From an uncultured Desulfuromonadales bacterium (GTDB lineage Bacteria; Desulfobacterota; Desulfuromonadia; Geobacterales; Pseudopelobacteraceae): a stretch of DNA of 64,000 nucleotides. Below the pieces are notes generated by a model that saw only the letters and a program-made list of their open reading frames with translations, was not told the origin of the DNA and made no database searches. Positions within the stretch are counted from its first letter, which is position 1. Every line of letters begins with the position of its first letter. The stretch is from assembly GCA_903868145.1 (NCBI GenBank), contig CAIPTY010000087.1:105652-169651 (forward strand), in the 5' to 3' direction. The position numbers were made by a program, and so were the translations under genes. This document shows positions 17,170-24,991 of this stretch, in pieces.

Positions 17170-18732
17170 TTAGTGTGAAATTTCGCGCGTTTTTTCAGGT
17201 TCTTCGCCGCGACTATAGTAGTGAAGAACGACCAGCAGCACAGATGAAATCAGGTAGGACAACGCAAACGCTTTGTCTGCGCCGAAACCGAACCTGTTTT
17301 GCACGCCCGCCGGAGTGAGAACATACGAATGGATAACGCCAAAGAAGGAGAGAACAGCGGCGGTTGCCGTCCAGAGAGCGGCCTTCACAAACTCTCCTTC
17401 GACCACAAAAACCATCATAGCTGACAGAATCATGCATGTGAGCATGAAACCCTGACTCAGCGATATGATGCCAAAAATGTAAAGATCACCGCCAAACTTT
17501 GGCGCCACATCGTACAGGCTGGATCCTGCCTTCCGCAGGGTCGTTTCAATCAGCAGGAGCGCCCACGATGCAAGTGCCGGCATAAGTCCGAGTGCCACCG
17601 CCACGCTGTGCTTTCTTGGTACTTCTTTAAATGCCTGGGCTGTGATTATGAGTCCAATCCAGAGCAGGATACCGATCATTGCTTCCATCGGAACCACCTT
17701 GAGTACCAATGTGACCCCGCCGATCAGACAGAGAACTGTAATCACCGCACCGTTTAATATCGAGTATCCCCATCTGGCACCCATGGCCTTCCAGCCCGGA
17801 TGACCGATGTAGATCGTGGTCGGAAAGGGGTTCCCCAGGCACGCCGCCACAATCGAGCCGAACCCGTTAACCAGGAGGGATGACTTCGTGTCGTAGCGGT
17901 CACCGGCAGCTTCCGCACTTTCCAGATTCTGGAGTGAGCCGATCACGTTGAACAGTGCCATCGGGAAGATGACCGAAAAGTATTTCCATCCCTGACCGTT
18001 TGTCAGAAAAACAAGCATGTCGGCAACAGCAGATTGGGGTACATGGACGGCAAAGTGGTACGCTTCCTGACTCGGCTGGAAATAAGGGTATCCGGCCCAC
18101 TTGAGCATCCATCCCAAGCCCACTCCCAGTGCAACTGCAATGAAACCTCCGGGCAGTCCCCAGGGCAGCTTGATCTGGCCCCCGTAGACAACGATCACGA
18201 ACAACGCAGGCACAACCGCAATGGCAGGCATGGCAAAGATCTGGAAGACAAACCCCATGGAGATGAAGGTAATTGCAATGCCGGCCAGCGATGAGAGCAG
18301 TGCCGCCCGTGGCGTATGCCTGCGGAGCCAGTCGCCGGCGAACGCCCCGACACATTCCAGAACAGCACTGACAAGACACGCAAACAAGCCGGCCTGCCAG
18401 GCAAGCTTTGGATCCCTCGTTTCAAAATATATCGGGGCAATGATCAGGAATACGAATGCGATCAGGCTGACGGTGTTTATTCCATATGGCAATGCCGTTA
18501 CGTCAGAACGGCCAGTCCTGATTGCCAGCCTTCTGGCCTGCCACGCATAAAACACATTTCCGAAGAGGATCGACAGGGCCGCTCCGGGGAGAATCCTTCC
18601 GTAAACAAGCTCCGGCGGCATACCGCATACATTCCCGCAGAGAACCGCGATCAACATCAGTTGCAAGAGATTGTCGACGAACAAGCCGAAGAAACCGTCT
18701 ATATCGCCGTGGACAAACCAACCTACTTTCAT
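17170..18732 (-). CDS. NCS2/AzgA-like permease (xanthine/uracil superfamily)
   Basis: 520 residues with about 12-14 membrane helices. N-terminal GWFVHGDIDGFFGLFVDNLLQ, SDVTALPYGINTVSLIAFVF and the internal GNPFPTTIYIGHPGWKAMGARWGYS fit the two-repeat fold of NCS2/sulphate-transporter-like permeases. The best-known members carry purines or pyrimidines, but the exact cargo cannot be told from sequence. Start ATG at 18732. It is the first gene of a two-gene operon with an O-methyltransferase, and it is preceded by an inverted repeat at 18797. Confidence 0.85.
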   Translation of the reverse strand: MKVGWFVHGDIDGFFGLFVDNLLQLMLIAVLCGNVCGMPPELVYGRILPGAALSILFGNVFYAWQARRLAIRTGRSDVTALPYGINTVSLIAFVFLIIAPIYFETRDPKLAWQAGLFACLVSAVLECVGAFAGDWLRRHTPRAALLSSLAGIAITFISMGFVFQIFAMPAIAVVPALFVIVVYGGQIKLPWGLPGGFIAVALGVGLGWMLKWAGYPYFQPSQEAYHFAVHVPQSAVADMLVFLTNGQGWKYFSVIFPMALFNVIGSLQNLESAEAAGDRYDTKSSLLVNGFGSIVAACLGNPFPTTIYIGHPGWKAMGARWGYSILNGAVITVLCLIGGVTLVLKVVPMEAMIGILLWIGLIITAQAFKEVPRKHSVAVALGLMPALASWALLLIETTLRKAGSSLYDVAPKFGGDLYIFGIISLSQGFMLTCMILSAMMVFVVEGEFVKAALWTATAAVLSFFGVIHSYVLTPAGVQNRFGFGADKAFALSYLISSVLLVVLHYYSRGEEPEKTREISH

Positions 18733-18796
18733 ACAATACAGTTTCCTTTATGTTTCAATTATGTTGGTAACTCCTTGATATCTCAATCAGACTCAC

Positions 18797-18811
18797 ATCA
18801 TGTTCCATGAT
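18797..18811. promoter_or_regulatory. Inverted repeat upstream of permease gene
   Basis: ATCATG-TTC-CATGAT, perfect six-base arms, 65 bases upstream of the permease ATG. It could be an operator for the minus-strand operon, but short palindromes occur by chance and no second copy was seen. Confidence 0.3.
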
Positions 18812-18907
18812 AGTAAGGTTCCTGTGCCAACTATGCAACAACTTTCAGTTTTATACCTGTATCATCAAACGGCTAAATGTTTAAAAATTGAATTATGAAA
18901 TTGACAC

Positions 18908-18935
18908 TTGACCAATTCTAAAGTGATGGTATTCT
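18908..18935 (+). promoter_or_regulatory. Sigma-70-like promoter for the Lys/Ala-rich gene
   Basis: TTGACC at 18908-18913 and TATTCT at 18930-18935 with a 16-base spacer, 86 bases before the ATG at 19021. Confidence 0.45.
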
Positions 18936-19020
18936 GGACTAATATAAGAACACGTCGTTTCAGTAAGGTGATGATAGAGCGTATCAGCAGGTGACTATTC
19001 CCATTGAAAGGAGCACACAG

Positions 19021-19434
19021 ATGGCAAGACAGAAAAAAGCGACCGCACCGGTAAAGGCAGCAGTGGTAAAAACGAAGAAAAACAAGGCAGTAAAACCGGC
19101 AGCCGCAGTAAAGGTTCGCGCAGCAAAGGCCCCGGCTGCACCCCGCAAAACGGACGGGGAACTGATGGTCGATAATCTTGCGGTAATGACCCAGTTGGTA
19201 AAGTCAGTTGCAGAAACAGTGGAGATGCTGGTATTGAAGACTGAGAGCATGGCTTTCCACATTATCGCAACCGAGGAGATCCTGGCTGAGCTTGTTGCCG
19301 ATAATGGTCTCAACCTGAACCGGGTCAACGCCCGCATTCGGCAGAAATTATCCGCAGGCTCGGATAACTCAACCGATCCCGCTAAAGCAATTGATGTTGC
19401 AGCCTCAATCGTATCACCTCTGCCACGCCGCTAG
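19021..19434 (+). CDS. Lys/Ala-rich hypothetical protein (possible nucleic-acid binding)
   Basis: 137 residues. The first 50 are a Lys/Ala/Pro-rich, histone H1-like tail (KKATAPVKAAVVKTKKNKAV). The remainder is a helical, acidic domain of about 85 residues (DNLAVMTQLVKSVAETVEML). The ATG at 19021 has AAAGGAG upstream; an earlier start at 18991 lacks one. The layout of a basic disordered tail plus a helical domain suggests binding to DNA or RNA, but this is inference. A terminator-like hairpin follows at 19460. Confidence 0.7.
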   Translation: MARQKKATAPVKAAVVKTKKNKAVKPAAAVKVRAAKAPAAPRKTDGELMVDNLAVMTQLVKSVAETVEMLVLKTESMAFHIIATEEILAELVADNGLNLNRVNARIRQKLSAGSDNSTDPAKAIDVAASIVSPLPRR

Positions 19435-19459
19435 AACAAAAGCGCATGGATGCGAGTTT

Positions 19460-19494
19460 CACAAAAGCCTTCCCGTCTTGGGGGGGCTTTTGTG
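19460..19494 (+). terminator. Terminator hairpin after the Lys/Ala-rich gene
   Basis: CACAAAAGCC at 19460-19469 pairs perfectly with GGCTTTTGTG at 19485-19494. The T-run is inside the stem, so it may work in both directions. It lies 26 bases after the stop codon. Confidence 0.6.
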
Positions 19495-19555
19495 CTGAAT
19501 CCGGGAGTGCCGGGCCGAAACACTGAGTCGCACAGAAATGCTGCGTGGAGACCAG

Positions 19556-20302
19556 ATGATACAATTTCCGGGGAAATTACGGGCCGATGCCGTCATATTC
19601 GATTTTGACGGCGTCATAGTGGATACGGAGCCACTCCATTATGCGGCGTTCCAGCGACTGCTGGAGCCAATCGGACGCGGCTTCACGTGGGAAACGTATG
19701 TTAAGGTCTACATGGGATTTGACGACCGGGACGCATTTCTTGAGGCGTTCAGGGGGAGCGAATCCGTTTTTGACGCTCAGTATCTGCAGGAGATGATTGA
19801 CCGGAAAGCCGCGCTGTTCCAGGAAATTATCCATGACGGTAGTATCCGTACCTATCCCGGGGTCGTCAGCCTGATCAGGAAAATTCACGATTACAGGTTC
19901 CCGCTTGCCATCTGTAGTGGTGCTCTGCGGTCTGATATCCTGCCTGTTCTGGAAACTCTCAATATTTCTTGCTGCTTTGATGTTATCATTACGGCGGAGG
20001 ATGTTGCCAGAAGCAAGCCGGACCCGGAATGCTACCGGCTGGCACTCCGTAAACTCAATCAGTTCCGCTCGCTCGACCTGCCGGCGAGTCGGGTCATTGC
20101 CATCGAAGATACACCTGCGGGCATCGAAGCAGCCAGCAATGCCGGGCTACAGGTTCTGGGCGTAACAAACAGCTATCCTGCCGAATATCTCTCCCGCGCA
20201 GACTGCATCATCGAATCACTGGATACTGATGAAATCGTCCCTGAGTGCCAGATCATTTTCCAGGAAGCAGCTTCAAACGGCCTGCCGCAAGACACCGCCT
20301 GA
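19556..20302 (+). CDS. HAD-family phosphatase (beta-phosphoglucomutase-like)
   Basis: 248 residues. Motif I is DAVIFDFDGVIVDTEPLHY with the nucleophile Asp, motif II is the Ser in AICSGALRSD, motif III is the Lys in ARSKPDPECY, and motif IV is IAIEDTPAGIEAA. The helical cap after motif I places it in the beta-PGM/phosphatase subfamily, acting on a small phospho-compound. The ATG at 19556 follows GTGGAG; an ATG at 19538 is less well placed. Its last 50 bases overlap the end of the convergent ptsP gene. Confidence 0.92.
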   Translation: MIQFPGKLRADAVIFDFDGVIVDTEPLHYAAFQRLLEPIGRGFTWETYVKVYMGFDDRDAFLEAFRGSESVFDAQYLQEMIDRKAALFQEIIHDGSIRTYPGVVSLIRKIHDYRFPLAICSGALRSDILPVLETLNISCCFDVIITAEDVARSKPDPECYRLALRKLNQFRSLDLPASRVIAIEDTPAGIEAASNAGLQVLGVTNSYPAEYLSRADCIIESLDTDEIVPECQIIFQEAASNGLPQDTA

Positions 20303-22604
20303 CATCAGCCCCACTTTTACATGCAAGTACTTTCCGCGCCAGCTTGCAACACTCGTCCATGCCATGTTCCCTGACGACCTGCTTGATAGCCGGAATGCTG
20401 GGGGCTGAAAGGCTGAACTCCCGGATTCCCATCCCCATCAGCATCAGTGCATTGAGAGGATCTCCTGCCATCTCTCCGCAGACAGACACCTTCTTGCCGG
20501 CCTTCAATCCGGCATCCGAAACCCGTTTGATTGAATGAAGCACCGCCGGATGGTGCGGGTCGTAATACTGCCTGACCATCGGATTGTTCCGATCTGCCGC
20601 CAGGGTGTACTGAATCAGGTCGTTGGTGCCGATGCTGACATAATCCACCTCTGTAAGGAGAAAATCCACAATCTGCACAGCCGCCGGAACTTCGATCATG
20701 ATGCCCAGCGGGATGTACCCACGCACATCATGCCCCCCGCGAATCAGCTCATCCCGGACTGACGCAAGGATTTCCTTGATCTGGCGGATTTCGTCCAGGC
20801 TGGAGATCAGGGGGAACATGATCGTCGGTGTTGCCCCGCCTGTAGCGAGCAGGATCCCGGCCAACTGTTCCCTGAAGATATCCTGTCGCTCCAGCGACAC
20901 GCGTATGGATCTCCACCCCAGGAACGGGTTATCCTCGTGGGGATAACTGAAGTAGGAAAGTCCCTTGTCACCGCCGATATCAAGTGTGCGGATGTTGACC
21001 ACCTGACCAGGGAAACTCTCCAGAATCCTGCTGTATATCTGCGCCTGCTCCGTGCGGTCAGGGAATGCGGATCTGGCCATATAGGGGAACTCGGTGCGAT
21101 ACAACCCCACTCCCGAGGCACCATGCATCTGAGCCACTCTGACATCCGAAATCAATCCAATGTTTGCGTTGAGAACAATTTCGACACCATCTGTGGTGAC
21201 CGACGGGAGATCCCGCAATCCTTCAAGCTCCTTCAAACGCCCTGCATAATCGTGTTCGAGCCTGCTGTACTCTTTTTTGACGCCACTGTCGGGGTTCAGG
21301 TAGACATGACCCGAGTTACCGTCGACAATGATATCATCCTTGACGTTTGCCGCTTTGATCAACCCGCCGACGCCCAGAACTGCGGGTATTCCGAGCGATT
21401 TTGCCATGATTGCGGCATGGGAATAGATATTGCCCTTCTCAGTGACGATGCCCAGAATCTTGTCATGATCCAGCATGGCCAGATCCGAGGGGAATATTTC
21501 CTCGGCAACAATTACCCTCTTCTCCTTCATCCTGACAGCAGATTTTTCGCTGCCTTCCAAAGCGTCGATGATCCTGCGGCCGATATCGTCCATATCAGCC
21601 GAACGCTCCCTCAAATACGGATCTTCCATGGCCGAAAACGCCTGAACATAGTGCTGGACAACATCGTGTACCGCGCGGGTGGCACCCAGCCCCTGTTCGA
21701 TCAGATCGGTAACCTTGGCGGAAAAACCACGATCCTCCAGGATCATCAGGTGGGTATGAAAAATGGCGGCGTCGTCCTCGGATAGTGTTTCGCTGACCCG
21801 CTTCTCCATATAGATGGTCTGGATCTTGGCCTTTTCCAGGGCAATGGTAAATTTTCTGAGTTCTTCTGTCTGGGTGCCAACTTTAGCAACCTGGATAACC
21901 TTGTCGCTGAAGCGGTCGAGAATGTAAACCTTGCCTTTGCTGAAACCGGCAGAAACGGCTGTACCGACCAGTGTCACGGTTAATTCGGCCAGTTTTGCCG
22001 CCTTTACCGAAACGGTCGAACCGTGAGCCGGGCCCTTTGTCGCCCTGGCCAATTCCTGTTCAAACCACGCCCGTTCCTGTTCCTTGTACTGGATTGAGTC
22101 AAGCAGCCGGGCATTATGAACAATGCTGCCGATCTGGAAGGTAATCGTGCGCAGGGTGCTGATCTCGTCATTCGTGAAACGGCGGGCTTCCCGTGTCTGG
22201 ATGACAATGACGCCGATGGGGGCTTTGTGCTCGAACAGCGGAAGTCCCAGGAACGAAAGGAATTTTTCCTCTTTTGTTTCTTTGAAGTATTTGTAGCGCG
22301 GGTGTGACGGGGCATTGTCGGTCATGACCATGCCGCGGCTTTCCACGACCTGACCCGAGAGCCCCTCATGAACCTTCATGGAAATTTTATTGACCGATGA
22401 CTTTGAAAGACCCTTGGTGGCTTTCAGCATCAGGGTTTCACCGTCTTTTTCCAGCAGGTAGATCGAACAGACGTCCGTACCCATCCGTTTGGCTACGATG
22501 GTGACTATGTTGTCGAGCGTCTCATGCAGATCATGGGAATGCAGGATGATCGCACTGATGTCTTCAAGAGTGCGCAGTCCAATGGAGTGGTGACTTTCTT
22601 TCAT
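20253..22604 (-). CDS. ptsP: GAF-domain phosphoenolpyruvate-protein phosphotransferase (PtsP)
   Basis: 783 residues. A GAF domain (about 10-165) is followed by the PEP-utilising enzyme I core: N-terminal domain (about 205-330), swivelling domain with the phosphohistidine in YSHAAIMAKSLGIPAVLGVG (His near 395), and a TIM-barrel C-terminal domain with IGTNDLIQYTLAADR and the Cys-containing VSVCGEMAGDP. PtsP uses PEP to phosphorylate NPr in the nitrogen PTS; the GAF domain senses glutamine or alpha-ketoglutarate in known cases. No NPr or EIIA-Ntr gene is in the window. Start ATG at 22604. The last 50 bases overlap the convergent HAD gene. Confidence 0.95.
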   Translation of the reverse strand: MKESHHSIGLRTLEDISAIILHSHDLHETLDNIVTIVAKRMGTDVCSIYLLEKDGETLMLKATKGLSKSSVNKISMKVHEGLSGQVVESRGMVMTDNAPSHPRYKYFKETKEEKFLSFLGLPLFEHKAPIGVIVIQTREARRFTNDEISTLRTITFQIGSIVHNARLLDSIQYKEQERAWFEQELARATKGPAHGSTVSVKAAKLAELTVTLVGTAVSAGFSKGKVYILDRFSDKVIQVAKVGTQTEELRKFTIALEKAKIQTIYMEKRVSETLSEDDAAIFHTHLMILEDRGFSAKVTDLIEQGLGATRAVHDVVQHYVQAFSAMEDPYLRERSADMDDIGRRIIDALEGSEKSAVRMKEKRVIVAEEIFPSDLAMLDHDKILGIVTEKGNIYSHAAIMAKSLGIPAVLGVGGLIKAANVKDDIIVDGNSGHVYLNPDSGVKKEYSRLEHDYAGRLKELEGLRDLPSVTTDGVEIVLNANIGLISDVRVAQMHGASGVGLYRTEFPYMARSAFPDRTEQAQIYSRILESFPGQVVNIRTLDIGGDKGLSYFSYPHEDNPFLGWRSIRVSLERQDIFREQLAGILLATGGATPTIMFPLISSLDEIRQIKEILASVRDELIRGGHDVRGYIPLGIMIEVPAAVQIVDFLLTEVDYVSIGTNDLIQYTLAADRNNPMVRQYYDPHHPAVLHSIKRVSDAGLKAGKKVSVCGEMAGDPLNALMLMGMGIREFSLSAPSIPAIKQVVREHGMDECCKLARKVLACKSGADVRRCLAAGRLKLLPGK

Positions 22605-22756
22605 AGTGTATTCCTTGTACCATCAAAGTGGCCGGACTATATATCAAACCGGATATAAAGTAAAATTTATTCATATTTTGATATATTCTGGCAAAGTTTA
22701 CCGGGGTTTGCTATCTTGGAGGGCAACAGACTGTCAGCGGATGTGGAGGGAAGGTA

Positions 22757-23566
22757 ATGCCTGATAACATACTTAATGAACAGCTACGCATCGGCATCGA
22801 ACAGATGGACGCCGGAAACGTCAAATTAGCGGTTGCAACCCTTGAAGCCCACTGCCTGACGCATCGGGATGCCGCCGACAGCTGGTTCTATTTCGGTGAT
22901 GCCCTGGCCGAAGATGGCCGGATTTTGGATGCCATCGAACGGTATCGGGAAGGGCTTGAAATTACCCCGGATGATCCCGACGCATTGACTACTCTGGGCG
23001 ATCTTCTCTTTGAAGCGGGAAAGCATACGGAAGCCATCGCCAGTTACCGCCGGGTTCGCGAGCTTGACCCCGCCGATACGGATGCCCTGGTCAGTATCGG
23101 CCTGGTGTACAGCAGCCAGGAACAGATTGAAGATGCCGTCAACACCTATCGTGAGGCCTTGAGACAGGAGCCCGACAACGTGTTCGCCTGGAACGCGCTG
23201 GGCGATGCCCTGTACGGCATGGGTGACGCCCAGGGCGCCGTCGATGCCTATCAGAAGAGTGTCGAGATCGATCCGAACGATCCGGCGGCCCACTATAATC
23301 TGGGTGAGTTGTTATACGATATGGACGAACTGGAGGAAGCCGAAGAATCGTGCCGTGAAGCCGTTCGCCTTGATCCGTCATTCAGCATGGCATATCTGAC
23401 GCTGGGCGGCATCTGCATGGATCAGGATCGCACGAAGGACGCCGTTACTCTTTTCGAGCAGTACCTGAAGTTTGAGAAGTCACCCCAGGCCAGCGACATG
23501 ATTGCCGAAGTCAAGGCCGTAATCGAGGGACTCAGGGAAGAACTCAAGGCAGAGAAAAACCCGTGA
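22757..23566 (+). CDS. Tetratricopeptide repeat protein
   Basis: 269 residues, almost entirely TPR units of 34 residues from about residue 40 to 250 (AWNALGDALYGMGDAQGAVDAYQKSV and AHYNLGELLYDMDELEEAEES are good examples). No signal peptide, so probably a cytosolic scaffold. The ATG at 22757 is preceded by GGAGGGAAGGTA. It is followed 41 bases later by the TatD-radical SAM gene. Partner unknown. Confidence 0.88.
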   Translation: MPDNILNEQLRIGIEQMDAGNVKLAVATLEAHCLTHRDAADSWFYFGDALAEDGRILDAIERYREGLEITPDDPDALTTLGDLLFEAGKHTEAIASYRRVRELDPADTDALVSIGLVYSSQEQIEDAVNTYREALRQEPDNVFAWNALGDALYGMGDAQGAVDAYQKSVEIDPNDPAAHYNLGELLYDMDELEEAEESCREAVRLDPSFSMAYLTLGGICMDQDRTKDAVTLFEQYLKFEKSPQASDMIAEVKAVIEGLREELKAEKNP

Positions 23567-23607
23567 CGCAGAAACTGACCACACGCATCACCTGAAAGAT
23601 CCCGTTT

Positions 23608-24990
23608 ATGCCAGAACACGAAACATTGATAGACTCCCACGCTCACATCTATTATCGCGACTATGCCGGTGATTTTGACGAGATGCTGCAACGGGCCAAT
23701 GATGCCGGTGTTGCAGCCATGCTGGTGGTCGGAACCGATATCGAATCGAGCAGGGAATCAGTCGAACTGGCCGAGAAATATCCGCAACTGTACGCTGCGG
23801 TAGGCATCCATCCCCATGATGCCGGTCGTGTCACGGATGCCTGCTATGATGTGATCCATGATCTGGCGCTCTCCAGCCCAAAGATCGTTGCCATAGGGGA
23901 AATCGGCCTGGATTTCTACCGCGACCGATCTCCCCGTGATGCCCAGGAAAGGGTCTTCCGCGCCTTTCTTCAGATGGCGTGCAAAGTGGACAAACCGGTT
24001 ATCATTCACGACCGTGACGCCCACCAGAGTATTTTGACCTGTCTGCGTGAAGAAAAGGCTCATCGTGGCGTATTGCACTGTTTTTCCGGCGATGCGCCCA
24101 TGGCGGACGAGGTTCTGGCAATGGGCTTCTACATCTCGGTTCCGGGAACCATCACCTACCCGGCCAATGAGCCGCTGCGGCAGGTTGTACGCGCCACCAG
24201 CATCGACCGTATGCTGCTGGAGACCGATTGCCCGTACCTCACACCGCTTCCCCATCGGGGCAAACGCAATGAACCGGCCCATGTCCGGCTCGTGGCGGAG
24301 CGGATCGCCGAGATCAAGGGACTTACCCTTAATGATGTCGCCCGGATCACCACAAAAAATGTGCGCGACCTGTTCGGCATCCGCCTCTGGGATCAGTCCA
24401 CCAAGATTGCCTACATGATCCGCAACTCACTGTATCTCAACATCACCAATCGCTGCTCGAATCGATGCAGCTTCTGCGCAAAGTTCGATGACTTCACCGT
24501 CAAGGGGCACAATCTGCTCCTGGACGCTGAACCGACCTACGATGAAGTGATGGCTGCCGTGGGACAACCGATGGGAGTTGATGAAGTGGTATTCTGTGGT
24601 TATGGTGAGCCGCTCATCAGGCTTGATCTGGTCAGGCGGGTGGCTACCGAACTGAAGGGACGCGGCTATCGCATCCGGATCAATACCGACGGCCAGGCCA
24701 ATCTGGTTCATGGGCGCAACATTCTGCCGGAACTGGCCGGTCTGGTGGACAGCATTTCCATCAGCCTGAATGCGCCCGATGCGGAAATCTATGGCGCGAT
24801 CTGCAACACACCGTTCGGAAAGGCTGGCTTCGCGGGAGTCTGCGACTTTATCCGCGAGGCGCAGCGACACATTCCGCAGGTTATCGCCAGCGCCGTCACG
24901 GTACCGGGAATTGATAGCGAGGCCTGCCGAAACCTGGCGGAATCGCTTGGCGCAGAGTTTCGTGTCAGAGAATACGCGGAAGTAGGGTAA
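23608..24990 (+). CDS. TatD-family nuclease fused to a radical SAM domain
   Basis: 460 residues. Residues 1-255 are a TatD metallo-hydrolase: DSHAHIYY (His11, His13), IGEIGLDFYRD (metal Glu), PVIIHDRDAH, GVLHCFSGD and LETDCPYLTP. Residues 268-460 are a radical SAM domain with the Fe-S cysteines CSNRCSFC (about 283, 287, 290), VFCGYGEPL as the glycine-rich SAM site, and ISISLNAPD. NCBI has a family for TatD-associated radical SAM proteins encoded next to tatD; here the two are one chain. TatD enzymes are DNases or tRNA proteases in known cases; the joint substrate is unknown. The hybrid kinase ATG follows the stop by two bases. Confidence 0.93.
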   Translation: MPEHETLIDSHAHIYYRDYAGDFDEMLQRANDAGVAAMLVVGTDIESSRESVELAEKYPQLYAAVGIHPHDAGRVTDACYDVIHDLALSSPKIVAIGEIGLDFYRDRSPRDAQERVFRAFLQMACKVDKPVIIHDRDAHQSILTCLREEKAHRGVLHCFSGDAPMADEVLAMGFYISVPGTITYPANEPLRQVVRATSIDRMLLETDCPYLTPLPHRGKRNEPAHVRLVAERIAEIKGLTLNDVARITTKNVRDLFGIRLWDQSTKIAYMIRNSLYLNITNRCSNRCSFCAKFDDFTVKGHNLLLDAEPTYDEVMAAVGQPMGVDEVVFCGYGEPLIRLDLVRRVATELKGRGYRIRINTDGQANLVHGRNILPELAGLVDSISISLNAPDAEIYGAICNTPFGKAGFAGVCDFIREAQRHIPQVIASAVTVPGIDSEACRNLAESLGAEFRVREYAEVG

Positions 24991-24991
24991 G

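Noticed and set aside
18810..18838. Sigma-54-like TTGGCAC on the minus strand upstream of the permease
   Set aside because: The GG is present, but GC is missing at the required ten-base spacing, so it fails the -24/-12 pattern.
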